NCBI RefSeq assembly: GCF_001546855.1
Contig: NZ_KQ958206.1
Coordinates: 157,576-221,575, forward strand
Source of the DNA: Megasphaera sp. MJR8396C
GTDB lineage: Bacteria; Bacillota; Negativicutes; Veillonellales; Megasphaeraceae
Length of the DNA: 64,000 bases
Direction of reading: 5' to 3'
Part shown: in pieces, positions 53,711 to 63,482 of the stretch
Layout: every line of letters starts with the position of its first letter
How positions within the stretch are numbered: the first letter of the stretch is position 1
Position numbers and translations under genes: made by a program
The notes under the pieces: model-generated
Told to the model about the DNA's origin: nothing
Seen by the model: the letters and a program-made list of their open reading frames with translations, nothing else
Database searches by the model: none

Positions 53711-53775
53711 AAAATAAAACTAAACTATAACAATAGAAGCCGAGGCGAAGATCGTCGGTTGAAGGGAGCAAGGTC

Positions 53776-54120
53776 ATGACGGGGAAGTGCAGTGTTTGCG
53801 GAAAGAAAAAGAAGGTCGTTCGATTTGACGGGAAGGTATGGTGCAAGCGGTGCGTTTGGCACGAACTGAAAGAACGCAGTGCGGTGGAAGTGAAAGCGAA
53901 TGCCACTAAGGAACTGAAAGAGCGTGACGCCATGGAAAACAGGACGGCCGCTGAAGAACTGCAGGACATGAAGGATGCCGTAAAGAGCCTGGCTACCAAG
54001 CAGAATCTGATTAAAGTGGGCACCTGTGCCGTCGGTGTATTTGTAATCGGAATGATTGCTGTCCATTTTGGCGCTGACCAGATGGTCTATCACTGGCTTA
54101 ATCCTTGGGCGCCGTTCTAA
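53776..54120 (+). CDS. Small zinc-ribbon protein with C-terminal membrane anchor
   Basis: A 114-residue protein: CxxC-x15-CxxC zinc ribbon at the N-terminus (KCSVCGKKKKVV, WCKRCVW), a charged helical, possibly coiled-coil middle (about 30-75: ELKERSAVEVKANATKELKE) and one transmembrane helix (about 80-100, VGTCAVGVFVIGMIAVHFG). No family recognised. GGGAG lies about 9 bases before the ATG. Confidence 0.6.
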   Translation: MTGKCSVCGKKKKVVRFDGKVWCKRCVWHELKERSAVEVKANATKELKERDAMENRTAAEELQDMKDAVKSLATKQNLIKVGTCAVGVFVIGMIAVHFGADQMVYHWLNPWAPF

Positions 54121-54124
54121 AGAG

Positions 54125-54157
54125 AAAACCGGTCATCGTGAGATGATCGGTTTTTTT
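54125..54157 (+). terminator. Terminator of the zinc-ribbon gene
   Basis: AAAACCGGTCATC pairs with GATGATCGGTTTT, then further T. A second hairpin (CCCACCA...TGGTGGG, 54171-54219) follows at once. Confidence 0.85.
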
Positions 54158-54268
54158 ATAGCATAAAAAAAGTCCCACCATGGTCCGCAGTACGTTTCCG
54201 CCTGATGCGTGGTGGGCTCTATCGACTATAGTATAGCAAATTTTTAAGGAAATATAAAATGTAAATAT

Positions 54269-54321
54269 AATGACCTCCTGCTGTCATATCAACCTTTTTG
54301 GTCTGACTGCGGGAGGTCATT
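54269..54321 (-). terminator. Hairpin after the OPT transporter
   Basis: AATGACCTCCTGC pairs with GCGGGAGGTCATT; followed on the minus strand by an A/T-rich stretch without a clean T-run. Confidence 0.55.
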
Positions 54322-54356
54322 TCATTTAGTCTTTATTTAATTATCTTAGGCATTCG

Positions 54357-56294
54357 TTAAGCGTGCTTCTTGATGCGGCAGGCGACGCAGTAGATGACAG
54401 CGCACATGCCAAGGTAGGCCACGATACCGAGATAGGTGGCACCCGGGGTTGTGACCCAGTCTTTTAAGAACCAGTCGACGCCGCCGATATGGAGGACGGC
54501 GCTGATGAGGCTGCCGATGGCACCGCCGGCAACGAAGCCCGAGGCAATGGTGCTGCCTTCACTGAGGCGAAGTTCGTTTAAGGCTTCGTCTTTGCTGCTG
54601 TGAGAGACGAAGTACGATACTAAACCGCCGATGAGGACCGGCGTGTTGATTTCCATGGGGAGATAGGCGCCGAGGGCGAAGGCCAGGGGCGGGACTTTCA
54701 TCATCCACAGGATGAAGGCAAAGAAGGCACCGGCCATGTACAGCGGCCAGGGAGCGGCACCGCCGTCCATCATCGGTTTGACGATGGCTGCCATGGCGTT
54801 GGCCTGAGGAGCTGCCAAGGCGCCGGGGCCGGTGTAGCCGTAGGCGTGGTTCAAGAGGAAGATGACGCCGACGGAGACGAAGCTGGTGACGATGATCGAG
54901 ACAATCTGCCACTGCTGCATTTTCTTCGGCGTAGCGCCTGTGAGGTAGGCGACTTTGAGTTCCGACATGAAGTTGCCGGCAACGGCCAAGGTCGCACAGA
55001 GGAAGGCGGCCATGATGAGGATGGCGATGATGCCAGAACTGCCGCTCATGCCGGCGTTGCCCATGAGGACGGCCGATACGATGATCATGAAGATGGTCAT
55101 GCCTGAAACGGGTTCATTCCCCGTAAAGGCAATGGAGCTGATGCCGACGACGGACAGCATGAAGGAGAAGATGATGATAATGACGCCGGCCAGGAGTGTC
55201 TGGGTAATGCTCTGCGAGCAGGTGACGTGGAAAAAGAGGATGAATAAGAGATCCATGGCCAAGGTGCCGGTGACGATTTGGCTCATGGGCATATCCTGCT
55301 GGGTCCGGAGAAGGTCCGTTGCCGACGTGCCGCTTGATGAGAACATATCCAGGGCGGCTCTTTTCATGACCCGTCCAACGACGCCTGACATGGAGACCAG
55401 ACCGATGATGCCGGCCATGGCCAGCATGCCGATGCCGATGTGGCGGACGTACTGGGAGAAGACGTCGTCGATGGAAGCATTGGCTAAGAGGACCGACTGG
55501 CCGCCGATGGTCATGATGTGGTCACCGCCGAGATAGTAGACGACGGGGATACAGACGAACCAGGAGAAGAAGGAACCGGCAGCAATGATGGCCGCGTAGC
55601 GAAGGCCTGTGAAGTAGCCGATGCCGAGGAGGGCAGCGTCATTGTCGAGGCTGAAGGCTAACTTGTATTTGTCAGCTGCCGCCTGGCCCCAGGAGAAGGT
55701 CATCGTCGACAGGACTTCCTGCCACCAGCCGAGGGAGTTTAGGACGAAGTCGTAGGCCATGGCCAAGAGACCGCTGAAGACCATGACTTTGGCCTTAGAC
55801 CCTTCGTTGCAGCTCAGGACTTCAGCCGCTGCCCGACCCGACGGGAAGGGATATGCCGCATCCATTTCTTCGCAGAAGTAGCGGCGGAAGGTCGTAGCCA
55901 AGAGGACGCCGAGGACACCGCCGAGGATGATGGGGATGACCATTTCGGCAAAGGATAGCTGACTGTCGAGCTGCAGGATGAAGAGGGCCGGCAGGATGAA
56001 CATGACGCCGCCGATGATGTTGGTCCCGGCGCTGGCGATGGCCTGGATGTGGACCGTTTCAGGGAAGGCGTTTTTGCGCTTGAAGAGGACGGCCATGCCC
56101 ATGGCGAGGACTGAGACCGGCGCAAAGGCGTCGACGGTCTGGCCGATTTTCAGACACAGGTAGCCGACGGCCAAGGCGAACAAGGCGGCAAAAAACAGCC
56201 CCCAGCCGATGACGTAGGCATTGATTTCAACATAGCTTTTGTCCGGTGCCATGGGCGGGGCGTAGCGCTGTTGTTCGGAGTTTGGTTCTGACAT
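54357..56294 (-). CDS. OPT-family oligopeptide transporter
   Basis: A 645-residue, about 15-TM symporter for small peptides or metal chelates. Seen: VIGWGLFFAALFALAVGYLCLKIGQTVDAF, of which the conserved core is GYLCLKIGQ, then FCEEMDAAYPFPSGRAAAEVL, NEPVSGMTIFM, APQANAMAAIVKPMMDG and GSTIASGFVAGGAIGSLI. Full length for prokaryotic OPT proteins. Single gene; probably imports peptides for amino-acid fermentation. Confidence 0.9.
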   Translation of the reverse strand: MSEPNSEQQRYAPPMAPDKSYVEINAYVIGWGLFFAALFALAVGYLCLKIGQTVDAFAPVSVLAMGMAVLFKRKNAFPETVHIQAIASAGTNIIGGVMFILPALFILQLDSQLSFAEMVIPIILGGVLGVLLATTFRRYFCEEMDAAYPFPSGRAAAEVLSCNEGSKAKVMVFSGLLAMAYDFVLNSLGWWQEVLSTMTFSWGQAAADKYKLAFSLDNDAALLGIGYFTGLRYAAIIAAGSFFSWFVCIPVVYYLGGDHIMTIGGQSVLLANASIDDVFSQYVRHIGIGMLAMAGIIGLVSMSGVVGRVMKRAALDMFSSSGTSATDLLRTQQDMPMSQIVTGTLAMDLLFILFFHVTCSQSITQTLLAGVIIIIFSFMLSVVGISSIAFTGNEPVSGMTIFMIIVSAVLMGNAGMSGSSGIIAILIMAAFLCATLAVAGNFMSELKVAYLTGATPKKMQQWQIVSIIVTSFVSVGVIFLLNHAYGYTGPGALAAPQANAMAAIVKPMMDGGAAPWPLYMAGAFFAFILWMMKVPPLAFALGAYLPMEINTPVLIGGLVSYFVSHSSKDEALNELRLSEGSTIASGFVAGGAIGSLISAVLHIGGVDWFLKDWVTTPGATYLGIVAYLGMCAVIYCVACRIKKHA

Positions 56295-56448
56295 AATAAA
56301 AACCTCCTAAAAGTATAAAGTTCCATTGGCGAATCAAACGATTAACCCATAATAGACAGTTTAATTTTAGAAGAACCGCGTTCGTCTGTCAACGATGGCT
56401 TTACGAGATTTTTACGGAAAAAATTATATAATTAAAAACAATTCTTAA

Positions 56449-56477
56449 TTGATAAATTTTTAAATATAGAGTATAAT
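56449..56477 (+). promoter_or_regulatory. Promoter of etfBA
   Basis: TTGATA (56449-56454), 17 bases, TATAAT (56472-56477), 69 bases before the etfB ATG, which has AAAGGAGG. Confidence 0.8.
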
Positions 56478-56545
56478 AGTGGACATAAGAGAGTCGCAAT
56501 ATGCGAATGCACTATTCTTACAGTCCTTATAAAGGAGGTTCTTCT

Positions 56546-57328
56546 ATGAATATTGTAGTTTTAGTAAAGCAAGTTCCCGCAGTTTCCGAAATCGAAATTG
56601 CACAAGATAATAACCTGGTTCGTGTCGGTGCTCCGTCGATGTTAAACCCTGTTGACAAACACGCTATCGAAGCAGCTGTCGCTGTCAAAGACGCAGTAGG
56701 CGGCACGATTACCCTTATCACCATGGGCACGGCTCAGGCCGCGGAAGTCATGCGTGACGGCATCGCAGTCGGTGCTGATAAAGGCGTTCTCGTTTCTGAT
56801 GAACGCATGGCAGGGTCCGATACGTTAGCAACGGGCCTGATTTTATCGAAGGCTATTGAAAAAATCGGCGACGTCGACTTGGTATTTACGGGCAAGCGCT
56901 CTACCGATGGCGATACGGGCCAGATTCCTCCGGCTGTCGCTCAGTATTTGAATATCGCTCTCGTTTCCTACGCCGATTCGGTCAGCGTCGAAGGCTCGAC
57001 GATTACGGCAACTCGTGCCAACCACGGCGGTGTTGAAACGATTCAGGCTCAGGTACCGGCCGTCGTTTCGGTTACGGACAAGAGCAATACGCCGCGTTCC
57101 CCGAAAATCCGCGGCAAGATGGCTGCCAAAAAGGCTGTCTTCGACGTATGGCGTATCGAAGATTTGGGCCTCGATGCAGCAAGTGTTGGCAAATCCGGTT
57201 CGGCAACAAAAGTTACGGAAATGTTCGCACCGGAACCGAACCCCGTCGGCATTATGATCGAAGGTGACACCCCGGCGGACCTCGCGGCTAATCTCGTTAA
57301 AGATCTGACTGCCAAGAACTTACTGTAA
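56546..57328 (+). CDS. etfB: Electron transfer flavoprotein, beta subunit
   Basis: A 260-residue subunit. Seen: NIVVLVKQVPAVSEI, LNPVDKHAIEAAVAVKD, GADKGVLVSDERMAGSDTLATG, FTGKRSTDGDTGQIPPAVAQYL, and ATRANHGGVETIQAQVPAVVSV. It binds AMP or FAD and carries electrons with EtfA between acyl-CoA or hydroxyacid dehydrogenases and other carriers. Whether it can bifurcate cannot be settled by eye. ATG 56546 follows AAAGGAGG. Confidence 0.93.
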   Translation: MNIVVLVKQVPAVSEIEIAQDNNLVRVGAPSMLNPVDKHAIEAAVAVKDAVGGTITLITMGTAQAAEVMRDGIAVGADKGVLVSDERMAGSDTLATGLILSKAIEKIGDVDLVFTGKRSTDGDTGQIPPAVAQYLNIALVSYADSVSVEGSTITATRANHGGVETIQAQVPAVVSVTDKSNTPRSPKIRGKMAAKKAVFDVWRIEDLGLDAASVGKSGSATKVTEMFAPEPNPVGIMIEGDTPADLAANLVKDLTAKNLL

Positions 57329-57343
57329 GGAGGGCTCTGAACT

Positions 57344-58345
57344 ATGGAATTGAAAAACAACATCAGCGTATATATTGAAGTTGCCGGCAGTGCCTTGAGC
57401 ACGCTGAGCATTGAATTGTTGGGCAAGGCTCGTCAGCTGGCTGACAAAAAAGGCGAACAAGTCGTCGCCTATGCTGTCGGCGCTGACATGAGCAAAGCGG
57501 CTGAAGAAGCGATTTCCTACGGTGCAGACGCTGTCGTTACCGTAGAAGATCCGGTACTCGAAGGCTACGACTCGGCTTTGTATACGAAAGCGATTGCCGC
57601 TTTGGTCGAAAAATACGCACCGAGCGTCATCCTCATCGGTGGTTCTCCGAACGGCCGTGACCTCGGCGGCCGCCTGTCGGCTAAATTGAAAGTCGGCCTC
57701 GTTGCCGATTGCATCGACGTCCTCCACGAAGGCGATGACGATACGCTTACTTGGATTCGTCCGGCCTTCACGGGCAAGCTCCTGGTTAAAATCCAGACGA
57801 CGACCCGCCCGCAGCTCGGTACGGTCAGCGACAAGATTTTCCACGGGGCACCGGCTGATGCGTCTCGTAAGGGCGAAGTCATCCAGGAAAAGGTCGATTT
57901 CAGCGGCGATGCTCCGACGGTCAAAGTAACCAACTTTGAAGCTGTCGAAAACGCTGCCGAAAGCCTGTCCATTGAATCGGCTGACATCGTCGTCGGCGCC
58001 GGCCGCGGCGTTCAGAACGAAGAAGGCATGAAAGCTGTCGAAGAATTTGCACAGCGTATCGGAGCCGCCTTCGGCGTTTCCAAACCCCTCGTCGACAACG
58101 AATGGGCTCCCCATGATTTGCAGATCGGGATTACGGGCAAGAAGATTGCGCCGAAAATCTACATCGCCATGGGTATTTCCGGTGCCATCCAGCATAAATT
58201 GGGCGTTCAGGATGCCGAATTGATCATTGCCGTCAATAAAGATCCCGATGCACCGATTTTCGAATTCGCACACTACGGCATCGTCGGCGATCTCTTTGAA
58301 GTCATGCCGGAACTGGAAAAACAAATCGCCAAAATTAAAGGATAA
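57344..58345 (+). CDS. etfA: Electron transfer flavoprotein, alpha subunit
   Basis: A 333-residue FAD-binding subunit. Seen: GGSPNGRDLGGRLSAKLKVGLVADC, VVGAGRGVQNEEGM, FGVSKPLVDNEW, QIGITGKKIAPKIYIAMGIS, GAIQHKLGVQDAELIIAVNK and DPDAPIFEFAHYGIVGDLFE. The segment usually reading GASRPxVD here has Lys (VSKPLVD), a small departure at a conserved Arg. It lies 15 bases after etfB. No dehydrogenase partner adjoins. Confidence 0.93.
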   Translation: MELKNNISVYIEVAGSALSTLSIELLGKARQLADKKGEQVVAYAVGADMSKAAEEAISYGADAVVTVEDPVLEGYDSALYTKAIAALVEKYAPSVILIGGSPNGRDLGGRLSAKLKVGLVADCIDVLHEGDDDTLTWIRPAFTGKLLVKIQTTTRPQLGTVSDKIFHGAPADASRKGEVIQEKVDFSGDAPTVKVTNFEAVENAAESLSIESADIVVGAGRGVQNEEGMKAVEEFAQRIGAAFGVSKPLVDNEWAPHDLQIGITGKKIAPKIYIAMGISGAIQHKLGVQDAELIIAVNKDPDAPIFEFAHYGIVGDLFEVMPELEKQIAKIKG

Positions 58346-58395
58346 TAAGGCCTTGGCTATGAGCCTTACGTTCAGGTCATAGCGAGCCCTATGGA

Positions 58396-58438
58396 AGGAG
58401 CTTTTCTACGATGGCTTATCGTGGAAAAGCTCCTTTTT
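58396..58438 (+). terminator. Terminator of etfBA
   Basis: AGGAGCTTTTC pairs with GAAAAGCTCCT, with an inner ACGAT/ATCGT stem, followed by TTTT. Confidence 0.9.
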
Positions 58439-58503
58439 GCTGTTTTCTTTTTTTGGCGGTTCTCATAATTCTTAAAATAGAAGAAACATATGCTATAATA
58501 GGC

Positions 58504-58536
58504 ATGATAACACGATATGATAACACGATATGATAA
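58504..58536 (+). repeat. 13-bp tandem repeat upstream of the helical-repeat protein
   Basis: ATGATAACACGAT occurs twice in tandem (58504-58529) followed by ATGATAA, just after a TATAAT (58495-58500) and before the Shine-Dalgarno. It would lie in the 5' leader of the mRNA. Confidence 0.85.
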
Positions 58537-58555
58537 AAGGGTAGGAGGTGTTTTC

Positions 58556-59842
58556 ATGGATTCTTTTGCAGCCCGCGAGGCTTGTCGGGAAGGCCGATAC
58601 AACGACGTCATCGCCATGTACGACAAGGCGGCGCCTGACGGTTCCTGGACGAATTGGGACTATTATTACTATGCCTATGCCCTGCGCAAGGTCAAAAATT
58701 ACGCCAAGGGGCGGGAAATTGCCCGGGCCGGCATCATCGCCTTTCCGGAATTTACCAACCTTCACGGCATCTACTGCTGGTGCCTTTATTACTTATACAT
58801 CCAGAAATTCGACGAACGGCTCCATACCTTTGAAGACTTTCGCCGTGCCGTCGACGCCATTTTAAAGTACAGTCAGCAAGGCCAGTACACGCCGTATACC
58901 TTAGCCGTGTGGCGGATGGTCGACGTCTTAAAGACCAAGCCGCCGTCGCTGGCCGGCCTTATGGGAGACTATCTGCGCCGCCTCGATCCGGATCTCTTGT
59001 CCGATGAAGAGAAAAAGGTTAACCTTCGCGGTCGGGATCAGGTCATCGCTTCCGACCGGGAACACTGGTATGCCCTCATGAGCCGGGTCCTCATCAAGGA
59101 AGAAAAGTACGATGAGTGCATCAAACTTTGCCGGATGGCCTTGGGAATCTTTCCTGAACTGCATCACGACAACGATATTTGGTTTTCTTACCGCATCGGA
59201 CTCTGTGAGCTCCGCCAGGGACAGATTGAAGATGCGCGGCAGCGGTTTGAAGAGTTGTTGAAGTACAAACAGCACTGGATCGTCTATCGCGGCCTCTTCT
59301 TTGCTGCCCAGGCCAAGGGCGACAGTGGCGCCATGCGGCGCTACGGGGCATCGGCCATGGCGGCTCCCGGCGAGCTTAAGGCCAAGGTCAATTTTATCGT
59401 TCAGTTGGCAGAAGCTTTGAACAATATGGGAAATTTTGAAGCGGCCTATGAGCATTATCTCTTGGCGAAAATGATCCGGACCGAGCAAAACTGGAAGATT
59501 TCTCCTCAGCTCATCGCAAAAGTCGACAGTTATGATTTTTCGCCTCCGGATCGAGGGGAACTGTTCCGCCGCCTCCAGTCCTTCTGGATGGCTGAGAAGC
59601 ATGCCGGGGAAGAGCAGCATACGGGGACCATTGATAAAATCCTCCCCGGCGGAAAAGCCGGTTTCATCCGGGAATACGGCGGTCATCAGTATTATTTCCG
59701 TACGGCATCCCTGTATCGGGTCCGCGCCGAAGAAGGGGAGAAGGTTACCTTTTATGTCGAAGACTTTTTCGATATCAACAAGAAAAAACCGGCCCGTCGC
59801 GCCGTGGACATCGAGCCTGTTTTGCTATATCATAAGAAATGA
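58556..59842 (+). CDS. TPR-like helical-repeat protein with a C-terminal cold-shock-like domain
   Basis: A 428-residue cytoplasmic protein. About 1-345 is helical and TPR-like (EGRYNDVIAMYDKAA, YYYYAYALRKVKNYAKGREI, EEKYDECIKLCRMALGIFPE, RIGLCELRQGQIEDARQRFE, GNFEAAYEHYLLAKMI). About 360-428 looks like a cold-shock/OB domain: GTIDKILPGGKAGFIREYGG, then YYFRTASLY and GEKVTFYVED. I infer RNA-linked scaffolding. ATG 58556 follows AGGAGG. No named family recalled. Confidence 0.65.
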   Translation: MDSFAAREACREGRYNDVIAMYDKAAPDGSWTNWDYYYYAYALRKVKNYAKGREIARAGIIAFPEFTNLHGIYCWCLYYLYIQKFDERLHTFEDFRRAVDAILKYSQQGQYTPYTLAVWRMVDVLKTKPPSLAGLMGDYLRRLDPDLLSDEEKKVNLRGRDQVIASDREHWYALMSRVLIKEEKYDECIKLCRMALGIFPELHHDNDIWFSYRIGLCELRQGQIEDARQRFEELLKYKQHWIVYRGLFFAAQAKGDSGAMRRYGASAMAAPGELKAKVNFIVQLAEALNNMGNFEAAYEHYLLAKMIRTEQNWKISPQLIAKVDSYDFSPPDRGELFRRLQSFWMAEKHAGEEQHTGTIDKILPGGKAGFIREYGGHQYYFRTASLYRVRAEEGEKVTFYVEDFFDINKKKPARRAVDIEPVLLYHKK

Positions 59843-59869
59843 AATTACCAGAGAAAGCGAGTGGCCCTT

Positions 59870-60397
59870 ATGATTTTATCAGGCAAGGAAATTGTCAAAC
59901 ATTTAGGTAAAGAAATTATCATTGAACCCTTTCATCCCGAACGGGTCAATCCCAATAGTTATAATCTGTCTCTTCACAACGAACTGATGATATACGACCA
60001 TGCCGAATTGGATATGGCCAAGCCCAACCCGGCGTCGACGATCGAAATCCCGGAATCGGGCTATGTCCTCCAGCCCAATACACTCTACTTGGGACGGACC
60101 AATGAATACACCCGGACCGACGGCTACATCCCCATGCTCGAAGGTCGGTCGTCTGTCGGCCGTCTCGGTGTCTTCATTCACGTCACGGCCGGTTTTGGTG
60201 ACGTCGGCTTTGCCGGCTACTGGACCCTTGAAATCTTTTGTGTCCAGCCGATACGGATTTATCCCAATGTCGAAATCTGCCAGATCTACTATCATGACAT
60301 CGATGGGGAATACGATAAGTATACCCACGGAAAGTATCAGAACAATACGGGCATCCAGCCGAGCATGCTTTGGAAAGACTTTGAAAAGCTGAAATAG
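59870..60397 (+). CDS. dcd: dCTP deaminase
   Basis: A 175-residue enzyme turning dCTP to dUTP (or dUMP in the bifunctional form). Seen: NPNSYNLSLHNELMIY, LQPNTLYLGRTNEYT, LEGRSSVGRLGVFIHVTAG, GDVGFAGYWTLEI with the catalytic Glu, and QIYYHDI. ATG 59870 is preferred, though GTG 59861 is possible. Confidence 0.93.
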   Translation: MILSGKEIVKHLGKEIIIEPFHPERVNPNSYNLSLHNELMIYDHAELDMAKPNPASTIEIPESGYVLQPNTLYLGRTNEYTRTDGYIPMLEGRSSVGRLGVFIHVTAGFGDVGFAGYWTLEIFCVQPIRIYPNVEICQIYYHDIDGEYDKYTHGKYQNNTGIQPSMLWKDFEKLK

Positions 60398-60409
60398 GGA
60401 GGTATGACC

Positions 60410-61390
60410 ATGAAAGAAATCGATATTCAGGAACTCCTGGCGCCGGATACGTTTCGCCTGGGAAGTGCCGAAGACCGAAAGGGCGGGACGGGCTGCACAG
60501 TCCTCGTCTTTCCGAAGAGTGCCCCCTGTGCCGTCGACGTCCGCGGCGGCGGACCGGCCAGCCGTGAATCGGAGCTGCTGAATCCTATGGCCGCTGCATC
60601 GGGGATCCATGCCATCCTCTTAAGCGGCGGCAGCGCCTTCGGCCTCAATGCGGCGACGGGGGTCATGACCTATTTGGAAGAACAAGGCATCGGCTTTGAA
60701 ACGCGGATTGCCAAAGTTCCTTTAGTCGTCGCTTCGTGTATCTTTGACCTCGGCTGCGGTGACGACGTCCGTCCCGATGCGGCTATGGGCTATGCCGCTT
60801 GCGATGCCGCCTTTAATGGTGAATTCCGCGAAGGCTGCTACGGAGCCGGGACAGGGGCGACCGTCGGAAAACTCTGCGGTCCTGACTATATGATGAAATC
60901 CGGTGTCGGCGCCTATGCTGTTGCTGTCGGTGATCTTGTGGTCGGTGCCGTCGTCGTCGTCAATGCCGTCGGCGACGTTCTCAGCGAGTCTGGGGACATC
61001 ATCTCCGGCATGAGAAGCCGTGATGGCAAGGGCTTTGCCGATACGCGTAGGGTCATGCTGGAAGAAGCAGGCCTGACGCCGACCCTGTTCTCTCAGCGAG
61101 CCGTCGGAACGACGACCAATACGACCATCGGCGCCATCGTGACCAATGGCCGTTTTGACAAGGCGCAGTTGAAAAAAATAGCTGCCCTCGGCAGCAACGG
61201 CATGGTCCGCACCATTCGTCCGGTTAATACGACGGCTGACGGCGACTCCCTTTATGCCGCCAGCATCGGAACGGTTTCAGCCGAAATCAGCCTGACCGGG
61301 ACCTTGGCAGCTTACGTCGTCGAACAGGCCGTTCGCCGCGCCGTGTTGAAGGCTGAACCGATGTACGGCATCCCGGCCGCTCTTCCTTAA
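60410..61390 (+). CDS. P1-family (DmpA-like) peptidase
   Basis: A 326-residue self-cleaving N-terminal-nucleophile-type aminopeptidase. Seen: GGTGCTVLVFPK, VRGGGPASRESELLNPM, ILLSGGSAFGLNAATGVM, GAGTGATVGKLCG and the predicted autolysis site TTTNTTIGAIVTNG, where the residue after Asn becomes the nucleophile. Cleaves small peptides or amides. ATG 60410 follows GGGAGG by 7 bases; ATG 60404 abuts it. Confidence 0.88.
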   Translation: MKEIDIQELLAPDTFRLGSAEDRKGGTGCTVLVFPKSAPCAVDVRGGGPASRESELLNPMAAASGIHAILLSGGSAFGLNAATGVMTYLEEQGIGFETRIAKVPLVVASCIFDLGCGDDVRPDAAMGYAACDAAFNGEFREGCYGAGTGATVGKLCGPDYMMKSGVGAYAVAVGDLVVGAVVVVNAVGDVLSESGDIISGMRSRDGKGFADTRRVMLEEAGLTPTLFSQRAVGTTTNTTIGAIVTNGRFDKAQLKKIAALGSNGMVRTIRPVNTTADGDSLYAASIGTVSAEISLTGTLAAYVVEQAVRRAVLKAEPMYGIPAALP

Positions 61391-61507
61391 TCGGTTGAAG
61401 CTGGACGGTAAGCGATTTCTTCCGGACATCCCATTTTTATCATTAATTTTGTTATCTTAAAAGGCAGTGCAGCAGGGCTGTACATTTTTATCAGGTGGTG
61501 TTTTGCT

Positions 61508-62602
61508 ATGTATGATTATGTTATCGTCGGCAGCGGTCTCTTTGGCGTCGTCTTTGCCCATGAAATGAAAAAGGCCGGGCGCAAGTGCCTGGTCCTCGAA
61601 CGGCGGCCGCACGTCGGCGGCAACGTTTACTGCGAAGAAAAGGAGGGCATCCGCATCCATCGCTACGGTGCCCATATCTTCCATACGTCGAATAAAAAAG
61701 TTTGGAACTACGTCAATCAGTTCGTCGAGTTTAATCATTACGTCAATTCGCCGGTCGCCAATTATAAAGGTGAGCTCTACAACCTGCCTTTTAATATGAA
61801 TACCTTTACCAAGATGTGGGGCATCGTGACGCCGGCAGAAGCGGCAGCTAAGATCGAAGAACAGCGCCAAAGCGCCCAGATTACGGAGCCCAAGAATTTA
61901 GAGGAACAAGCCATTTCCCTCATCGGTACCGATATTTATACCAAGCTCATCAAAGGCTATACGGAAAAGCAGTGGGGACGGAGTTGTACCGACCTTCCGG
62001 CCTTTATCATTAAGCGACTGCCCGTCCGCTATACCTTTGACAACAACTATTTTGACGACCCTTATCAGGGCATCCCCATCGGCGGCTACAACGGCCTTAT
62101 CGACGGCCTTCTTGACGGAATCGAAGTGCGGACCGACATCGATTATAATAAGGACCGGTCGTCCTATCTCGATATTGCCCGCAAGGTCGTTTATACGGGT
62201 CCTATCGATGAATATTTCGGCTATCGCCTGGGGCATTTGGAATACCGGGGCCTGCGCTTTGAAACGGAGCGCTTAGAAGAAGTCAATCACCAGGGCGTGG
62301 CCGTCATGAATTATACCGACCGGGAGACGCCGTATACGCGGGTCATTGAGCACAAGCACTTTGAATTCGGAACCCAGCCGGTGACCTATATCACCCGGGA
62401 ATATCCGTCGGAATGGCACAGCGGCGAAGAAGCGTATTATCCGGTAAACGATGACAAGAACCAGGCTCTCTATAAACAGTACGCACTCTTGGCCGGCCAT
62501 GAAAGAAACGTCATCTTTGGCGGCCGGCTGGCTGAATATAAATATTATGATATGGACGACGTCATTGAAAGCGCCTTGACCGTCGCCGAAAAGGAGATTT
62601 GA
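61508..62602 (+). CDS. glf: UDP-galactopyranose mutase
   Basis: A 364-residue FAD enzyme converting UDP-galactopyranose to the furanose for galactofuranose-containing glycans. Seen: [89 protein letters not shown] and LEYRGLRF. Full length. galU starts 5 bases after it. Confidence 0.95.
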   Translation: MYDYVIVGSGLFGVVFAHEMKKAGRKCLVLERRPHVGGNVYCEEKEGIRIHRYGAHIFHTSNKKVWNYVNQFVEFNHYVNSPVANYKGELYNLPFNMNTFTKMWGIVTPAEAAAKIEEQRQSAQITEPKNLEEQAISLIGTDIYTKLIKGYTEKQWGRSCTDLPAFIIKRLPVRYTFDNNYFDDPYQGIPIGGYNGLIDGLLDGIEVRTDIDYNKDRSSYLDIARKVVYTGPIDEYFGYRLGHLEYRGLRFETERLEEVNHQGVAVMNYTDRETPYTRVIEHKHFEFGTQPVTYITREYPSEWHSGEEAYYPVNDDKNQALYKQYALLAGHERNVIFGGRLAEYKYYDMDDVIESALTVAEKEI

Positions 62603-62606
62603 ACAG

Positions 62607-63482
62607 ATGCAGAAAAAAGTTCGCAAAGCCGTCATTCCGGCGGCCGGCTACGGCACGCGGTTCTTACCGGTGACCAAGGCTATCCCTAAGGAAATGATTC
62701 CCATCGTTGATAAACCGGTCATCCAGTATATCGTCGAAGAAGCCCTGCAGAGCGGCATCGAAGAAATTTTGATCATCACCGGTCACGGAAAACGGGCCAT
62801 TGAAGATCACTTCGATACCAATATCGACCTTGAACTGCAGCTGCGCCAGCAGGGAAAGACCCGGCTCTTGCGGATGGTACAGGATATTTCCGGCATCAAC
62901 GTCCACTATATCCGGCAAAAGCATATGCGCGGCCTCGGCGACGCCATCCGCTGTGCCGAATCCTTTATCGACAATGAACCCTTTGCCGTCCTCTTGGGCG
63001 ACGATATCGTCTACGAACCGGAGCGGCCGGCCCTGCGTCAGATGATCGAGGCCTTTAGTGAGGTCGGATCGACCCTCCTGGGCTGCTAGGAAGTACCCCT
63101 TGACCAGGTTTCACGCTACGGCATCGTCCACGGCATGCCGACGAAATATGAAGGCATCGTGCGGCTCATCGACATGATTGAAAAACCGTCCGTCGACGAA
63201 GCACCGAGCCGCTTGGCCGCCCTCGGCCGCTATATCCTGACGCCGGATATCTTTGAAATCCTGCGCCGCGTCCAACCCGGAAAAGGCGGCGAAATTCAGC
63301 TCACCGATGCCCTGCGCCTCATGGCCGACCGCGAAGGGGTCTATGCCTATACCTTTACGGGCACCAGTTATGACGCCGGCAATAAGCTGGGATTTTTGAA
63401 GGCCACCGTCGAATACGCCCTGCGCCGCGACGACCTGGGCCATGATTTCAAAGCTTATCTTCAGGATCTTTTGAAGGGCTGA
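62607..63482 (+). pseudogene. galU: UTP--glucose-1-phosphate uridylyltransferase interrupted by an in-frame TAG
   Basis: The frame has 292 codons with one internal stop: TAG at 63087-63089 (codon 161). Before: [58 protein letters not shown]. After: EVPLDQVSRYGIVHG, MIEKPSVDEAPSRLAALGRY, GEIQLTDALRLM, matching GalU to its end. The codon stands where GalU has Lys or Gln (GVxEV), so one base change (AAG or CAG to TAG) explains it. UDP-glucose supply for ugd and GT8 enzymes depends on such an enzyme, so real loss would matter unless read through or a paralogue exists; sequencing error is possible. Confidence 0.88.
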
